From the NCBI RefSeq assembly GCF_052113205.1, contig NZ_JBFRCU010000028.1:13655-77654 (forward strand): 64,000 nt of DNA, given 5' to 3'. This DNA is from Inquilinus sp052113205 (lineage in GTDB: Bacteria; Pseudomonadota; Alphaproteobacteria; DSM-16000; Inquilinaceae). The notes under the pieces are model-generated. The model saw nothing but the letters and a program-made list of their open reading frames with translations, made no database searches and had not been told where the DNA came from. Below, one piece after another: positions 1-8,662 of this stretch. The position numbers and the translations under genes are program-made. How positions within the stretch are numbered: the first letter of the stretch is position 1; each line of letters opens with the position of its first letter.

Positions 1-307
1 CCTTGGCGGTGATCACCAGCGGCCCCGGCCGGGGCGGCAGCCGTTCCAGGATCGGGCGCAGATGCTGGGCCGGCACGGCCAGGACCCGCAGCCCCTCGGC
101 CGCGGCGAGGTCGGCGGTGACCGCGATCCCCGGATGCAGCGCGATGCCGGGCAGATAGGCGGCGTTCTCGCGGCTGCCCTGCATCGCCGCGGCACGGTCC
201 GGGTCGCGGGCCCACAGCACCACGTTATGGCCGGCCTCGGCGAAACTCTGCGCCAGCGCCGTGCCCCAGGCGCCGGCGCCGATCACGGCGATCCGCCCTT
301 TAGCCAT
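1..307 (-). CDS. gpsA: Glycerol-3-phosphate dehydrogenase [NAD(P)+], N-terminal part
   Basis: Cytoplasmic enzyme that reduces dihydroxyacetone phosphate to sn-glycerol-3-phosphate for phospholipid synthesis. Only the first 102 codons lie in the window; the rest is cut off at the left edge. The N-terminus reads MAKGRIAVIGAGAWGTALA, with the Rossmann glycine motif GAGAWG, followed by the typical VVLWARDP stretch that ends the dinucleotide-binding strand. The start ATG lies 6 bp beyond the tsaD stop codon, so the two genes are probably co-transcribed, an arrangement common in alphaproteobacteria. The family is clear; nothing can be said about the C-terminal catalytic half. Confidence 0.93.
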   Translation of the reverse strand, partial: MAKGRIAVIGAGAWGTALAQSFAEAGHNVVLWARDPDRAAAMQGSRENAAYLPGIALHPGIAVTADLAAAEGLRVLAVPAQHLRPILERLPPRPGPLVITAK

Positions 308-313
308 GGGGGC

Positions 314-1369
314 TCAAGCCTTCACCCCGGCGCCGATCGCGGCCGTGGCGGTCGGATCGAGCGGCCAGCGCGGCCGAGGCGCGCAGTCGAGCCCGTCGAC
401 CAGGCCGAGGCGCAGCCGCTCCAGCCCGGCCCAGGCGATCATGGCGCCGTTGTCGGTGCACAGCGCCAGCGGCGGCGCGACGAAGGGGAGTCCGGCCGCC
501 GCCGACACCTCGGAGAGGCGGGCGCGCAGCCGCTGGTTGGCGGCGACGCCGCCGGCCACGACGAAGGCGCCACCGGCCGGATGCTCGGCCCGGAACCGGG
601 CGATCGCCCGCTTCGCCCGATCGGCCAGCGAGGCCGCCACCGACTCCTGGAAGGCGGCGCAGAGATCGGCGACGTCCTGCGGCGCCGGCGGCTGCGGCAG
701 CCCGGCCACGGCGCGGCGCACCGCGGTCTTGAGGCCGGAGAAGGAGAAGTCGCAATCCGGCCGCCCGACCATCGGCCGCGGCAGGGCGAAGCGCTTCGGA
801 TCACCGCTCCGCGCCGCGGCCTCGACCAGCGGCCCGCCGGGATGGCCGAGGCCGAACATCTTGGCGACCTTGTCGAAGGCCTCGCCGACCGCGTCGTCGA
901 TGGTGGTGCCCCAACGCCGGTACCGGCCGACGCCCTCGACGCAGAGCAGCTGGCAATGGCCGCCGGAGACCAGCAGCAGCAGGTAGGGGAAGTCGACGCC
1001 GTCGGTCAGCCGCGCCGTCAGGGCATGGCCCTCGAGGTGGTTGACGCCGAGGAAGGGCAGTCCCCGGGCGGCGGCGATGCCCTTGGCGGTCATCACCCCG
1101 ACGGCGACGCCGCCGATCAGCCCCGGCCCGGCCGTGGCGGCGATGCCGTCGACCGCGTCGAGGCCGAGCCCGGCCTCGGCCAGCGCCCGGCGGACGACGC
1201 CGTCGAGATGGGCCAGATGGGCGCGCGCCGCCACCTCGGGCACCACGCCGCCATAAGGGGCGTGCTCCTCGATCTGGCTGAGCACGACATTGGCCAGGAT
1301 GCGCCGCTGGTCGTCGACCAGGGCCGCCGCCGTCTCGTCGCAGGAGGTCTCGATGCCGAGCACGATCAT
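314..1369 (-). CDS. tsaD: tRNA N6-adenosine threonylcarbamoyltransferase TsaD
   Basis: Catalytic subunit that, with TsaB and TsaE, transfers the threonylcarbamoyl group to A37 of ANN-decoding tRNAs (t6A). The 351 residues match the usual bacterial length of about 340-360. The start MIVLGIETSCDETAAALV is the classic TsaD N-terminus. The metal-binding histidines are visible in NHLEGHALTARL near residue 110. The ASKHA-fold phosphate loop LLLLVSGGHCQLL and a late DNGAMIAWAG segment are also present. It is the upstream gene of a leftward tsaD-gpsA pair. It looks intact and vertically inherited. Confidence 0.96.
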   Translation of the reverse strand: MIVLGIETSCDETAAALVDDQRRILANVVLSQIEEHAPYGGVVPEVAARAHLAHLDGVVRRALAEAGLGLDAVDGIAATAGPGLIGGVAVGVMTAKGIAAARGLPFLGVNHLEGHALTARLTDGVDFPYLLLLVSGGHCQLLCVEGVGRYRRWGTTIDDAVGEAFDKVAKMFGLGHPGGPLVEAAARSGDPKRFALPRPMVGRPDCDFSFSGLKTAVRRAVAGLPQPPAPQDVADLCAAFQESVAASLADRAKRAIARFRAEHPAGGAFVVAGGVAANQRLRARLSEVSAAAGLPFVAPPLALCTDNGAMIAWAGLERLRLGLVDGLDCAPRPRWPLDPTATAAIGAGVKA

Positions 1370-1421
1370 GATCGGCCCGATATAAGCGGTCTGCCGGCGG
1401 GACGAAAGGACCGGTCGACCC

Positions 1422-1613
1422 TCACTCCTGATTGCGACGCTCCGCTGCCCTGCGGATCCGGTCGCGCAGAGACTCGAAATAGGCAGCGTCGACCGGAGAG
1501 GTCAGCGGGGACTTGGCCCCCAGGAGCAGCGCCTCGCGAAGCGTCCGGCGATCCCGATCCTTCCGGGCCGGATCGTCGGCGTCTTCGGGCGGGAGATCAC
1601 TCGTCGTGCCCAT
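1422..1613 (-). CDS. Small acidic/basic protein with ParD-like C-terminus, function unknown
   Basis: A 63-residue reading frame between tsaD and hemC, leftward. The second half (TLREALLLGAKSPLTSPVD, then AAYFESLRDRIRR) resembles the C-terminal toxin-binding tail of ParD/CopG-type antitoxins, but no ribbon-helix-helix N-terminus and no toxin gene is visible beside it. It ends 52 bp before tsaD and could be part of that transcript. The open frame extends further upstream antisense to hemC, but the compositionally protein-like part starts at about this ATG. It may be an orphan antitoxin remnant or a small protein of unknown role. The assignment is weak. Confidence 0.45.
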   Translation of the reverse strand: MGTTSDLPPEDADDPARKDRDRRTLREALLLGAKSPLTSPVDAAYFESLRDRIRRAAERRNQE

Positions 1614-1755
1614 GCCTGATGTTATGCCGCCCTGGTGAGCGTTGACGAGCCCGATCCGGTTCATGGCGACGGCGACAGGGGCTTCAACCGGCCACGTCGC
1701 CGCAACCGCCCCGTCCGGCTTGCCCGCCGGGCGCCGGGCTTCTAGAAGTCGGGCC

Positions 1756-2700
1756 ATGGACATCGTTCTCCGCATCGGCACGCGCGGCAGCGCCCTTGCC
1801 CTCGCCCAGGCCGAGGAGACGCGGCGGCGTCTGATCGCGGCGCATCCGGCCCTGGCGGCGCCCGGCGCGGTCGAGATCGAGGCCGTCCGCACCACCGGCG
1901 ACCGGGTGCAGGACCGGCCGCTGTCCGAGATCGGCGGCAAGGGGCTGTTCACCAAGGAGATCGAGGACGGCCTGCTGGACGGCAGCCTGGACATCGCCGT
2001 CCATTCGATGAAGGACATGCCGACCCGGCTGCCGGACGGGCTGATCATCGGCGCCCTGCTGCCGCGCGAGGACCCGCGCGACGCCTTGTTCGCCCGCGAC
2101 GAGGCCCTGACCGGCCCGGCCAGCCTGGCGACGCTGAAGCCGGGCGCTGTGGTCGGCACCTCCGGCCTGCGACGACAGGCGCAGCTGCTGGCGCTGCGGC
2201 CCGACCTGCGGGTGGTGCCGTTCCGCGGCAATGTCGACACCCGCCTGGCCAAGCTGGATGCCGGCACGGTCGACGCCACCCTGCTGGCACTCGCCGGGCT
2301 GAAGCGCCTGGGCAAGGCCGACCGGGTCTCCGCCGTGCTCGACCCGCAGGAGATGCTGCCGGCCGTGGCCCAGGGCGCCATCGGCATCGAATGCCGCGAG
2401 GCGGACGAGCGGGTGCTGGCCCTGCTGTCCGCCATCCATGACCGCGACACCGGCGACCGGGTGGCGGCCGAGCGGGCTTTGCTGACGGCGCTCGACGGCA
2501 GCTGCCGCACCCCGATCGCAGCGCTGGCCGAGCTGGGGCCCGGCGACACGCTGACGCTGATTTCCCGCGTTGCCCTGCCGGATGGCAGCGAGATGCATGA
2601 GGACCGGCGCGAGGGTCCTCGATCCGAGGCGGCGCGGCTGGGCACCGAGGCCGGCGAGGCCCTGCGCCGCCGCATCGGCCCGCGCTTCCTGGCCGGATGA
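1756..2700 (+). CDS. hemC: Porphobilinogen deaminase (hydroxymethylbilane synthase)
   Basis: Condenses four porphobilinogens into hydroxymethylbilane in cytoplasmic heme biosynthesis. At 314 residues it has normal family length. The start MDIVLRIGTRGSALALAQA is the typical N-terminus; the frame is open upstream, but residues before this ATG look non-coding. Visible motifs include LSEIGGKGLFTKEIE, the active-site segment VHSMKDMP, VVGTSGLRRQAQL and, near residue 247, LDGSCRTPIAA, which carries the cysteine that binds the dipyrromethane cofactor. The hemD part of the next frame starts 25 bp later, so hemC, hemD-Mic60 and hemY read as one operon. Confidence 0.96.
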   Translation: MDIVLRIGTRGSALALAQAEETRRRLIAAHPALAAPGAVEIEAVRTTGDRVQDRPLSEIGGKGLFTKEIEDGLLDGSLDIAVHSMKDMPTRLPDGLIIGALLPREDPRDALFARDEALTGPASLATLKPGAVVGTSGLRRQAQLLALRPDLRVVPFRGNVDTRLAKLDAGTVDATLLALAGLKRLGKADRVSAVLDPQEMLPAVAQGAIGIECREADERVLALLSAIHDRDTGDRVAAERALLTALDGSCRTPIAALAELGPGDTLTLISRVALPDGSEMHEDRREGPRSEAARLGTEAGEALRRRIGPRFLAG

Positions 2701-2725
2701 GGGCCCGCCGGATGGACGCGACCGG

Positions 2726-5116
2726 ATGACGCGCTGGCTGGTCACCCGGCCGCGGGAAGAGGCCGAGCGCTTCGCCGACGCGATGCGCGACCGCGGCCTC
2801 GACCCGGTGGTCGCTCCGATCCTGGAGATCGAGCCGGTCGATCCCGGCCCGATCGACCTCGGCGACGTGCAGGCGGTGCTGGCCACCAGCCGCAACGGCA
2901 TCGACGCCTTCGCCCGGCGGGTCAGGCGGCGCGACCTGCCGGTGCTGGCGGTCGGCGACGCCACCGCCGAGCTGGCCCGGTCGCTCGGCTTCCGCGACGT
3001 TGCCAGTGCCGCCGGCGACGGCGACGACCTGGCCGAGCTGGCCCTCGCCCGGCTGAACCCCGCGGGCGGCGCGCTGCTGCACCCCTCGGGCGAGGACGTC
3101 GCCCGCGACCTGGCCGAGCTGCTTGGCCCCGCCGGCTTCACCGTGCGGCGGCTCGTGCTGTACCGCGCCCGGCCGGCGGCGGCGCTGCCGCCGGTGGCGG
3201 TGGCGGCCCTGGCCGACCCCGGCTTGGCGGGGGTGGTGTTTTTCTCTCCCCGCACCGCGAAGGTCTTTGCTACCCTCGCGGCCCGGGTCGAATTGACCCA
3301 TCGCCTCGCCGGGCTGACGGCGGTCTGCCTGAGCCCGGCCGTCGCCCAGGCGCTGGATCCGTCGCCCTGGCGGGCGGTGCGAATCGCGGACAGGCCGGAT
3401 TCGCCGTCGCTGCTGGCGCGGCTTTCCGATTTTTCCGCTGAGCAAGAGACGAGGACGGCGAACGGTATGGACCCGACCCCCGACAAGCCAGGCGAAGCAG
3501 CGGCCCCCGGCCCTGACTCCCAGCAGCCGGACGACGCGTCGGCCCCTTCTCAGGCTCAGCCCGAGTCCCCCGACAAGGCCGGCGAACCCACCGCACCGCT
3601 TCCGGAGGATGCCCTGGCGCTTCCGAGCGAAGGGCCGCTGACCCCGACCGAGCGGGTGATCGAGGCCTTCGGCGGCATCCGCCCGATGGCGGCGAAGCTG
3701 ACCGTGCCGGTCACCACGGTGCAGGGCTGGAAGCGGCGCAACGCCATTCCGGAGCAGCGCCACGCCGACATCCTGGCCGCGGCCAAGACCCACGGCATCG
3801 CGCTCGACCCGGCCGAGCTGGCGCGCACCCGCCCGGCGACGCCGGAAGAAGGCACGCCCGAACCGGCCGAGCTGTCCGAGCCGGAGAACCCGCCCGGCCC
3901 GCCGCGCGTCGGCCCGCCGACCGTCCCACCGCCGCCCCCGGCCGAGCCGCCGGGCAATGTCGCGAGATCAGCCTGGACCGCGGCGATCGTCGCCATCGTT
4001 GCCGCCGCCATCTCGGCCACGGCGCCGGTCTGGTCGCCGAAGATCTTCGGCTCGGCCAGCCCGGCCCCGGCGCCGCAGGGCTCGCCGAATTTGGGCGACC
4101 GCATCGCCTTCATCGAGAAGCGCCTCGCCGACCTGCCATCCGGCACCGCCGAGGCGATCGACGGGGTGAGCAAGCGGGTCGAGGCGCTGGAGAAGCCGGC
4201 CGGCGGCCCGATCGATCCCGCCGCGATCGAGAAGGGCCGCGCCGACCTGGCCGCGCGGGTCGACGCGATCCAGCAGAAGCTGGACCAGCTGGCCGGCACG
4301 GCACCGCAGCAGGCCCAGCCGCAGCAACAGCCCGCTCCGGCAGCCCCCGCGCCGGCCCCCGAGGCCGTGGCGGCGCTGGAGGCCCGGGTCGCGGCGCTGG
4401 AATCGGCCCAGGCCGCGGTCAAGACATTGGGCGACACCGTCGCCACGTTGTCGTCCGGGTCCCAGGCCAATGGCAGCACCCTGGCGGCGCTGCAGCAGCA
4501 GGTCGACGCGGTCAAGACGACGGTCGAGCGGCTGCGCAACAGCGACACCGGCGCCCAGGCGCTGAGCCTGGCCGCCGGCCAGCTGCGCAGCGCCCTGGAC
4601 ACCGGCGCGCCGCTGGACGAGACGCTGGCCCTGCTGCGCGGCCTGGCGCAGAACGACCCCGGCCTGGCCAATGCCGTGGCGGCGCTGGAGCCGGCGGCGA
4701 AGGGCGTGCCCAGCCGAGCCGCCTTGGCCACCGGCTTCGTCCAGGCGGCCGAGGCGGCGCGCAAGGCCGACCAGCCGGAGAGTGGCGACTGGGTCGACCG
4801 CAGCCTGTCCGTGGTGCAGGACCTGGTCACGGTCCGCCCGGCCCCAGGCGAGGTCGAGGGCACCGGCACCGACGCCGTGCTGGCCCGGGCCGAAGGCCGG
4901 CTGCAGCGCGGCGACCTGGCCGGCGCGGTCGAGGCGACCAAGGGTCTGAACGGCCCCGCGGCCTCGGCCATGGCCCCTTGGCGCAGCCAGGCCGAGGCCA
5001 GGCTTTCGGCCGAATCGGCGCTGCAGAGCCTGTCCGCCCTGGCCGTGCAGCGCCTGGCGGCGGCGAGCAACGCCGCGGCCGGTTCCGGTGACACCCAGCC
5101 CCCGAAGGCGCCATGA
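2726..5116 (+). CDS. hemD: Uroporphyrinogen-III synthase fused in frame to a Mic60/mitofilin-type membrane protein
   Basis: One continuous 796-codon frame. Residues 1-240 are HemD (MTRWLVTRPREEAERF, VVFFSPRTAK), which closes hydroxymethylbilane to uroporphyrinogen III. The rest resembles the alphaproteobacterial Mic60/mitofilin homologue (COG4223-like). It has an acidic Pro/Ala-rich linker, a helix-turn-helix at about 310-362 (EAFGGIRPMAAKL, TTVQGWKRRNAIP), a Pro-rich stretch, one membrane helix at about 416-436, a coiled coil at about 450-650 and an Ala-rich C-terminal domain. Known alphaproteobacterial Mic60 genes often sit beside hemD and hemY as separate genes. Here I find no stop codon between the parts, although an internal ATG at 3467 could allow separate translation. 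The frame overlaps hemY by ATGA. HemD would be tethered on the cytoplasmic side if the fusion is made. Confidence 0.85.
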   Translation: MTRWLVTRPREEAERFADAMRDRGLDPVVAPILEIEPVDPGPIDLGDVQAVLATSRNGIDAFARRVRRRDLPVLAVGDATAELARSLGFRDVASAAGDGDDLAELALARLNPAGGALLHPSGEDVARDLAELLGPAGFTVRRLVLYRARPAAALPPVAVAALADPGLAGVVFFSPRTAKVFATLAARVELTHRLAGLTAVCLSPAVAQALDPSPWRAVRIADRPDSPSLLARLSDFSAEQETRTANGMDPTPDKPGEAAAPGPDSQQPDDASAPSQAQPESPDKAGEPTAPLPEDALALPSEGPLTPTERVIEAFGGIRPMAAKLTVPVTTVQGWKRRNAIPEQRHADILAAAKTHGIALDPAELARTRPATPEEGTPEPAELSEPENPPGPPRVGPPTVPPPPPAEPPGNVARSAWTAAIVAIVAAAISATAPVWSPKIFGSASPAPAPQGSPNLGDRIAFIEKRLADLPSGTAEAIDGVSKRVEALEKPAGGPIDPAAIEKGRADLAARVDAIQQKLDQLAGTAPQQAQPQQQPAPAAPAPAPEAVAALEARVAALESAQAAVKTLGDTVATLSSGSQANGSTLAALQQQVDAVKTTVERLRNSDTGAQALSLAAGQLRSALDTGAPLDETLALLRGLAQNDPGLANAVAALEPAAKGVPSRAALATGFVQAAEAARKADQPESGDWVDRSLSVVQDLVTVRPAPGEVEGTGTDAVLARAEGRLQRGDLAGAVEATKGLNGPAASAMAPWRSQAEARLSAESALQSLSALAVQRLAAASNAAAGSGDTQPPKAP

Positions 5117-6504
5117 AGCGTCTGCTGAGCTACGCCCTCAAGCTGGCCATCCTGATCGCGGTCGCGGTCTGGCTGGCGGACCGGCCGGGCCATGTCGAGA
5201 TCCAGTGGCAGGGCCGGGTGATCGAGACCTCGGTCGCGGTGCTGGTGGCGGCCGCGGCGGCGCTGATGCTGCTGGCGGCCTGGCTGTACCGTCTCTGGCG
5301 CTCGCTGCGCCGGGCCCCGGGCCGCTTCGTCGAGGGCCGCCGCTTCGCCCGCCGCGAGAAGGGCTATCGCGCCCTGACCCGCGGCATGGTCGCGGTCGCC
5401 GCCGGCGATGCCGAGGCGGCGCGGCGCTTCGCCCGCAAGGCCGACGTGCTGCTGGACGAGCCGCCGCTGACCCTGCTGCTGTCCGCCCAGGCGGCGCAGC
5501 TGGCCGGCGACGACACCGCCGCGACCCGCTATTTCGAGGCGATGCTGCGCCGGCCGGACATGGAGTTCCTGGGCCTGCGCGGCCTGTTGAACCAGTCGCT
5601 GCGCCACAAGCAATCGGCGCAGGCGCTGGAGATGGCGCAGCGTGCCCGGTCGCTGCGGCCGGACGCGGCCTGGACCCACCGCGCCTGCTTCGACCTGGAG
5701 GTGGCGCAGCACCGCTGGGCCGACGCCCAGCTCAGCCTCGCCCATTCGGTGCGGGTCAAGGCGATCTCGGCCGAGGACGGGCGCCGCTTCAAGACCCGCA
5801 TCCTGGTCGAGCGCAGCCGCGAGGCCGAGGACTCCGGCAACCTGTCCCAGGCGCTGGACTTCGCCCACAAGGCGGTCGGGCTGGAGCCGGACTTCGTGCC
5901 GGCGGCGCTGCAGGAGAGCACGCTGCTGCAGCGCACCGGCCGCGAACCCCAGGCCGCGCGCCTGCTGGAGAAGAGCTGGGGCCGCGCGCCGCATCCGGAG
6001 ATCGCCCGCGCCTATGCCGCGCTCGGCCCCGCCGACGAGGGCACGCTGCTGAAGGTGAAGCGGCTGGAGAAGCTGGTGCGGCTGCGGCCGGATTCGGCGA
6101 CCGGCCTCATGACCCTGGCCGAGGCCGAGCTGTCGGCCCAGCTGTGGGGCAGCGCCCGCACCCATCTGCTGAAGGCCGAGCAGGTGGGGCCGTCGCGCCG
6201 CGTCTACCGCCTCCTGGCCGATCTGGAGACCGCCGAGCGCAACGACCCGATCGCGGCGCGCAGCTGGCTGGCCAAGGCGCAGACCGCGGCCCCGGACGAG
6301 GTCTGGGACTGCGATTCCTGCGGTGCCCAGGCCCAGCGCTGGTCGGCGCTGTGCAATCATTGCCACGGCTTCGACACGCTGGCCTGGCGCCTCCCCGGTC
6401 CCGCCCGTGGCCTGCCGCCGACGCCGGTCGAGATCGACGCCTTCCTGCCCGCGCCGGTGCCGCCGGCCGGCAGCACGGCCGTGGTCCCGGCCGCCACGGC
6501 CTAG
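5113..6504 (+). CDS. hemY: HemY-type membrane TPR protein
   Basis: A 463-residue protein of the heme-operon HemY family (not the protoporphyrinogen oxidase of the same name). Two N-terminal membrane helices are visible at about residues 8-20 (LKLAILIAVAVWLA) and 40-60 (TSVAVLVAAAAALMLLAAW). A long helical TPR-like region follows (FARKADVLLDEPPLTLLLS, ARAYAALGPADEGTLLKVK). The C-terminus holds a rubredoxin-like zinc ribbon (WDCDSCGAQAQRWSALCNHC) comparable to that of LapB. The start overlaps the preceding stop as ATGA, so translation is coupled. The biochemical role in alphaproteobacteria is unsettled; a scaffold for heme enzymes or envelope structure is the usual suggestion. Confidence 0.88.
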   Translation: MKRLLSYALKLAILIAVAVWLADRPGHVEIQWQGRVIETSVAVLVAAAAALMLLAAWLYRLWRSLRRAPGRFVEGRRFARREKGYRALTRGMVAVAAGDAEAARRFARKADVLLDEPPLTLLLSAQAAQLAGDDTAATRYFEAMLRRPDMEFLGLRGLLNQSLRHKQSAQALEMAQRARSLRPDAAWTHRACFDLEVAQHRWADAQLSLAHSVRVKAISAEDGRRFKTRILVERSREAEDSGNLSQALDFAHKAVGLEPDFVPAALQESTLLQRTGREPQAARLLEKSWGRAPHPEIARAYAALGPADEGTLLKVKRLEKLVRLRPDSATGLMTLAEAELSAQLWGSARTHLLKAEQVGPSRRVYRLLADLETAERNDPIAARSWLAKAQTAAPDEVWDCDSCGAQAQRWSALCNHCHGFDTLAWRLPGPARGLPPTPVEIDAFLPAPVPPAGSTAVVPAATA

Positions 6505-6562
6505 GCCGCGCCGGCCGTTGACGCTGCGGCGTGCGCCCTGTATAGGGTGCCCGCCCTGCGGC

Positions 6563-6637
<75 letters not shown>

Positions 6638-7057
6638 TTCTTCCCGTCCGGCAATCCGTCCTCGCTCGGCCTCGTGATCACATTTTGGATCGGGCACGCG
6701 CGTTCTGCCGTACGCCTCACCACTTTTCGTCAAGTGTGTCCTGAGCAGGAGCTTGGCCGACAATTTTGTGCCGTCCGTGCCACCCATGATCTCATTCGCG
6801 ATTCCGGCCAGCGGCGACAGCTTTGCTGATCCACGTTCGACGCTTTTCGAGCGCGGCGTGACAAGCGGGCCTCAAGCGTGCTATACTTCAAATGTTTCTA
6901 CGAAGAACAATATTCAACGCTGGATTTCAAGAGACTCGCGCAACACTGGCCGCAGGCAGGTCATGCCTATCATGACAATACGCCAACTATCAAAACATCT
7001 TTAGTACGCTTGGCTTGGCTGATTTCGTATTCGAGTTTTCAAAAGGATATAATTGAT
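6638..7057 (+). other. 420-bp stretch without a convincing gene, partly AT-rich
   Basis: Open frames here have poor composition and no visible ribosome-binding site. From about 6880 the sequence becomes clearly richer in A and T than its surroundings, up to AAAAGGATATAATTGAT just before the next gene, which probably contains that gene's ribosome-binding site (AAAAGGA, 7041-7047). No second copy of the tRNA-Thr 3' end was found nearby, so there is no direct evidence for an inserted element. Confidence 0.5.
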
Positions 7058-7705
7058 ATGGCACAGAAAACCACGGCACCCGACGCAGCGCCTCTTGGCG
7101 GAGCGGAGTTCGATGCCGCCTTCCTCCCACAAACGCTGCGGGAACTGGAGCCGGGCAACGACGAAGCGATCCTTCGCGCGCTATCGGCAGTGCAGGATCT
7201 GGAAATGCCGATGGAACGGCTAATAGCGCTACGCAATGAGCGCTACCCGGACAGCCGGCCCCGATACTGGGGCATCGTGAATTTCGATTTGCATTCGGTG
7301 AAGCCCCGCCTGTTCGTGTTCGATGTCGGCAGCCGCCAGACCGTCCCCTATCTCTGCGCCCACGGCAAGGGGTCCGAGGGACCGACGGATGACGGAATCG
7401 CCAATGTCTTCTCTAACGTCGAAGGGTCGAATGCGACCTCCCTGGGCATCTACCGATGCGCGGAAACATACTCCGGCCACAATGGTTACTCGCTCCGTCT
7501 CGACGGGCTGGAGGAGACAAATTCGCGGGCCCGAGCGCGAGCGATCGTCATCCACGGCGCGGATTACGTGTCCGAGAAATTCGCCGAAAAGCACGGCCGG
7601 ATCGGCAGGAGCGATGGCTGCCCGGCGCTGGATCACAAATTTTCCACCACCGTTATCGATCAGATGAAGCAGGGATCATTATTGCTCCATTGGAAGACAC
7701 CGTGA
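7058..7705 (+). CDS. Murein L,D-transpeptidase catalytic domain family protein
   Basis: A 215-residue protein with the YkuD-like cysteine transpeptidase signature: AIVIHGADYVSEKF, then GRIGRSDGCPALD near residues 180-200, giving the His and the catalytic Ser-x-Gly-Cys. Such enzymes form or edit 3-3 peptidoglycan crosslinks or attach proteins to peptidoglycan. The upstream half contains WGIVNFDLHSVKPRLFVFDV and a GKGSEGP segment typical of the family. I see no clear signal peptide from this start; the in-frame stretch upstream could encode a hydrophobic segment (LVRLAWLISYSS), but its start has no good ribosome-binding site. The AT-rich leader differs from its neighbours and hints at acquisition by transfer. 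Confidence 0.8.
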   Translation: MAQKTTAPDAAPLGGAEFDAAFLPQTLRELEPGNDEAILRALSAVQDLEMPMERLIALRNERYPDSRPRYWGIVNFDLHSVKPRLFVFDVGSRQTVPYLCAHGKGSEGPTDDGIANVFSNVEGSNATSLGIYRCAETYSGHNGYSLRLDGLEETNSRARARAIVIHGADYVSEKFAEKHGRIGRSDGCPALDHKFSTTVIDQMKQGSLLLHWKTP

Positions 7706-7956
7706 ACAGGCGGCTGGGCCAGCTCTGAGATTAGCCCGCCGCCATCATCTCCACCTCGCCCTCAGTCAGGCCGACGGACGCCGCAGCAGCGCGAATGCCG
7801 CCCCAGGGTGGCGTCGCCGATCGGGATGCCTTCGGCGGCGCGGCGCCGGCGGGTCCGGCCCCGATCAGCGGCCCCCTCCCCGTGCTGTTGCCTTGGCTTT
7901 GCCGGGCGGTATAGCGTGCGGCCGGGTCGATGGACCCGCCGCCAAAGGGGTGCGCC

Positions 7957-8640
7957 ATGATCGACGATCCGCCGCTGCTGACCATCCGCCGCCGCTTCGC
8001 CCGGCCGGACCCGGCGCTGGTCGAGGCCTTGCAGGGCATCCAGACCGGCTTCGCCGTCGACGCCATGGACGGCTCGGGCGCGCTGCACCATCGGATCAAG
8101 CCGGTCGATCCCGCCGGCTTCGTCGGGGTCGCGGTGACCTGCGACTGCGGCCCGGCCGACAACCTGGCGGTGTTCGCCGCGCTCGACATCGCCGGGCCGG
8201 GCGACGTGCTGGTCTGCGCCGCCGGCGGCTATGAGGGCACGGCGGTGATCGGCGACCTGGTCGCCGGCATGGCCCGCAACAAGGGCGCGGTGGCGCTGGT
8301 GACCGACGGGCTGGTGCGCGACCTGGCCGGCCTGCGCCAGGTCGGGCTGCCGGTGTTCGCGGCCGGCATCACCCCGAACTCGCCGACGCGGCAGGGGCCG
8401 GGCACGGCCGGGCTGCCGGTCGTGATCGGCGGGGTGCGCGTGGAGTCCGGCGACGTGCTGGTCGGCGACCTCGACGGCGTGGTGGTGATCCCCCGGGCGC
8501 GGCTGGCCGCGGTGGTGGACCGCCTGGCCACGATCCGGCAGAAGGAGGCGGCGCTCGACGCCGCGGTGCGCGGCGGCCTGACCATGCCGGACCTCGCCCG
8601 CCGCATCCTCGACTCCGACCGGGTCCGCTCGGTCGATTGA
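7957..8640 (+). CDS. RraA-family protein / 4-hydroxy-4-methyl-2-oxoglutarate aldolase-like
   Basis: A 227-residue RraA-fold protein. Family members are either metal-dependent HMG/CHA aldolases and oxaloacetate decarboxylases or regulators of RNase E. Typical features include ALHHRIKPVDPAGFVGVAVT, GDVLVCAAGGYEGTAVIGD, NKGAVALVTDGLVRDLAGL and DVLVGDLDGVVVIPR. The GxLxxxxAxxxGxxGxVxDGxxRD-like core carries the Arg and Asp that bind substrate and metal in the aldolases, so an enzymatic role is likelier than RNase regulation. The start is the ATG after AAAGGGG at 7945-7951. The gene stands alone between divergently styled neighbours, and its substrate is unknown. Confidence 0.85.
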   Translation: MIDDPPLLTIRRRFARPDPALVEALQGIQTGFAVDAMDGSGALHHRIKPVDPAGFVGVAVTCDCGPADNLAVFAALDIAGPGDVLVCAAGGYEGTAVIGDLVAGMARNKGAVALVTDGLVRDLAGLRQVGLPVFAAGITPNSPTRQGPGTAGLPVVIGGVRVESGDVLVGDLDGVVVIPRARLAAVVDRLATIRQKEAALDAAVRGGLTMPDLARRILDSDRVRSVD

Positions 8641-8662
8641 ATCCGTAAGATCGTTCCCCGCT

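Noticed and set aside
1422..1613. Small gene as a full ParD/ParE toxin-antitoxin pair
   Set aside because: No toxin gene and no ribbon-helix-helix domain; only a C-terminal resemblance, so it is left as hypothetical.
62..1645. Long rightward open frame of 527 codons over tsaD and gpsA
   Set aside because: Arg/Gly/His-rich shadow of the leftward tsaD and gpsA genes, whose motifs are unmistakable.
3556..6366. 936-codon leftward frame antisense to hemD-Mic60 and hemY
   Set aside because: Compositionally a mirror of high-GC coding DNA; the plus-strand genes show clear domains and operon overlaps.
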